From Anaerolineaceae bacterium (GTDB taxonomy: Bacteria > Chloroflexota > Anaerolineae > Anaerolineales > Anaerolineaceae), in assembly GCA_003542325.1 (NCBI GenBank), contig DPKV01000035.1, positions 5,777 through 12,579 on the forward strand: a DNA stretch of 6,803 nt, in the 5' to 3' direction. The first letter of the stretch is position 1. Each line of letters starts with the position of its first letter. The notes under the pieces are model-generated. The model saw nothing but the letters and a program-made list of their open reading frames with translations. It did no database searches and had not been told where the DNA came from. Below are positions 5,341-6,803 of the stretch, one piece after another. Both the position numbers and the translations under genes were made by a program.

Positions 5341-6803
5341 TACTCTGAATTCTCTTCAGCCACGCGCAGTGTCATCATCTGGTGGTAAGCATCCAGAAGA
5401 TCTTCCAGTGCCTCTGTGAGACTCATGTTCGGAACGGCAACTCTGGAAACCAGACCGATCGTCATCATCCACCAAAGCATTGATTCAAAGGCCTCCTTAT
5501 TGAACCAAAGTTTCTCGTGAAAACGGTTAACGTTCAGAAAAGCCCGGATTTCTTCAACGGAAAGCCACCCTTCGATTAGAGAAAGGGCAGTCTTATGTTG
5601 ACTTCCGTCAATCCAGTTCTGCTGGCTGGTTAAAAGCCTCAGGATAGTCATCCCGCTTTGTGCCTGACCGGTGTCCAAGCCCGAATCCATCAAGACATGT
5701 TCCAGATAACGGAGAATGCCCCATTCATCCAGCCAGCCTCTGCTGATCTCGGTGTATTCAGGCTTGTCTGTGATCACTTTTCCGATCAAGCGGAGATCAT
5801 TCCAAAGGATGAGGAGATACCAGACGAAGGGGTAAGAAGCCAGGTTATGCTGAACGTAGGTGAGCATTTCCTGGTAATTTGTGGAACCTGGGAATGGATA
5901 TCGATCCTCAAACATCGGCAATTTCAGGATGGCTTCAAGGCCGCGTTGGGCTTCACGCACGATGGCATCAACATCTGTTTTGGAGTTCGTGAATTTCTCG
6001 AGTGACTCGATCAGGTATCGATACTTCTCCTGATGGATGTTTAAAAGATCCGCCGATAGTTTATGGTCTGGTTTCGTTATCCTGGCGTTGAAGAGTTCTT
6101 TTAAGATATCCGGTGAAGCCAGGCTTTGCAGGGGACGAAGAACAGGAGCTAGCATCAATTCTTTGAGAGCTTCGTCGATGCTGGGCACACCTCTCCCGTT
6201 CAGATACCCGGCTAATTGACTGTATTGGCCCGAATCATTTTCATCGACTTCATTGAAATCCATAAAGACATGATATTGGTAAGCATCGAGTTCAAAGTAC
6301 AACCCTTTATCCCGAACTTCTTCTGTTGGCCGAATATATTGCAGACCATTGTGAGTATCGCGGAAAATCACATATCGGTTCTGGGCCGGATGCAGGCAAA
6401 GGCCATCATGTAAGGTTTGGCTCTCCAGCACACCGGAGGTTTTATTGAGATAACTGGCGGAAGCCTTGATCCAGCCTTTTGTGGAGCCAAAATGGTTGTG
6501 GTAGATAACTAAAGCCCGGGAATGATCGGAACCATTAGTGTAGGCAAAGACATCTTCGTTAACCCGGCCTTCACCAGTAAAAAAGTCAAATAACAGGAAT
6601 TCGTTGACCCCGGAAAATAACTCGCGCCGCTTCAGCAGTGGGAAGATATCCTGCTGGTGGCGTTGAATGAGATAATTATCCGGTTCCTCATCCCAGTACG
6701 GCCTGTAATATTCCATCCCATATTTCTCCGCGAACCCTTCAATCTGGCCGTGGCCAAACATGGGGAGGCCGGGCATGGTTGCCATCAACGTGCAAATACC
6801 GAA
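5307..6803 (-). CDS. GH13-like alpha-amylase-family protein, C-terminal part (5' end off window)
   Basis: A 498-codon fragment, open to the right edge. The codons before the first in-frame TTG (6788-6786) read FGICT and continue the fold, so the true start lies beyond 6803. Visible residues 6-24 (LMATMPGLPMFGHGQIEGF) match the end of a GH13-type TIM barrel. They are followed by EKYGMEYYRPYWDE (26-39), an RHQQDIFPLLKRR helix, and a beta-rich region (about 80-185: VNEDVFAYTN, RALVIYHN, GLYFELDAYQYHVFMDF) resembling the C domain of alpha-amylases. The catalytic residues would be upstream, outside the window. Residues from about 190 to 498 are almost entirely helical, Leu- and Trp-rich, and unlike any GH13 accessory domain I know. 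No membrane segment is convincing. It is convergent with the GH57 gene, overlapping by 34 bp, and both probably act on alpha-glucans. The assignment to GH13 is good; the activity is unknown. Confidence 0.82.
   Translation of the reverse strand, partial: FGICTLMATMPGLPMFGHGQIEGFAEKYGMEYYRPYWDEEPDNYLIQRHQQDIFPLLKRRELFSGVNEFLLFDFFTGEGRVNEDVFAYTNGSDHSRALVIYHNHFGSTKGWIKASASYLNKTSGVLESQTLHDGLCLHPAQNRYVIFRDTHNGLQYIRPTEEVRDKGLYFELDAYQYHVFMDFNEVDENDSGQYSQLAGYLNGRGVPSIDEALKELMLAPVLRPLQSLASPDILKELFNARITKPDHKLSADLLNIHQEKYRYLIESLEKFTNSKTDVDAIVREAQRGLEAILKLPMFEDRYPFPGSTNYQEMLTYVQHNLASYPFVWYLLILWNDLRLIGKVITDKPEYTEISRGWLDEWGILRYLEHVLMDSGLDTGQAQSGMTILRLLTSQQNWIDGSQHKTALSLIEGWLSVEEIRAFLNVNRFHEKLWFNKEAFESMLWWMMTIGLVSRVAVPNMSLTEALEDLLDAYHQMMTLRVAEENSEYQLEKLLEGLK

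Noticed and set aside
5658..6005. 115-codon plus-strand open frame opposite the GH13-like gene
   Set aside because: It is antisense to a long coherent protein, lacks a good start context and has no recognisable motif.
6786..6788. TTG as the start codon of the GH13-like protein
   Set aside because: The frame stays open to the edge and the preceding residues (FGICT) continue the barrel strand, so this is internal.
1..6803. Defence system, CRISPR array, transposon, integrase, tRNA or riboswitch
   Set aside because: I looked for repeats, RNA-like hairpins and mobile-element genes on both strands and saw none. The window is almost fully accounted for by housekeeping and metabolic genes.

Overview
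The window looks like part of a bacterial chromosome of moderate GC (near half), most likely from the Chloroflexota, class Anaerolineae. This rests on recognising the style of several proteins: an FtsZ with a short linker, a TIM-barrel protein carrying a GGDYWDTAF / WGAGGPE.WP signature, an NDUFA9-like SDR, and a GH57 next to an unusual GH13-like protein. No database was searched. No rRNA, tRNA, CRISPR array, insertion sequence or phage gene is visible. Genes are tightly packed and every intergenic gap is under 100 bp.

Left part (about 1-2844, minus strand): a compact three-gene unit read right to left. It holds a 424-aa TIM-barrel protein resembling glycoside hydrolase clan A but apparently lacking the usual catalytic acids, then ftsZ, then a 72-aa basic protein of unknown function. 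The gaps are 8 bp and 1 bp, and all three genes have an AGAGG- or AGAAGG-type ribosome binding site 5 nt before the ATG. The FtsZ has an intact nucleotide-binding domain and an intact C-terminal partner-binding peptide. However, the aspartate of the T7 (synergy) loop that helps hydrolyse GTP in the neighbouring subunit is replaced by histidine. At the far left edge the end of a plus-strand gene may run into the 72-aa gene tail to tail.

Centre (2845-2938): a 94-bp divergent intergenic region. It carries a strong extended -10 (TGCTATAAT) whose predicted transcription start lies within a few bases of the ATG of the rightward gene, which suggests a leaderless mRNA.

Right part (2939-6803): an atypical SDR-family NAD(P)-binding protein and a GH57-family enzyme overlap by 10 bp on the plus strand. 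They meet tail to tail, with a 34-bp overlap, the C-terminal two thirds or less of a GH13-like alpha-amylase-family protein on the minus strand, whose start lies beyond the window. The GH57 and GH13-like proteins point to intracellular alpha-glucan (glycogen/maltodextrin) metabolism. The role of the SDR there is not clear.

The points most worth following are the aspartate-to-histidine change in FtsZ, the apparently dead glycosidase-like barrel and the small basic protein flanking ftsZ, the leaderless promoter, and the roughly 300-residue helical appendage of the GH13-like protein.
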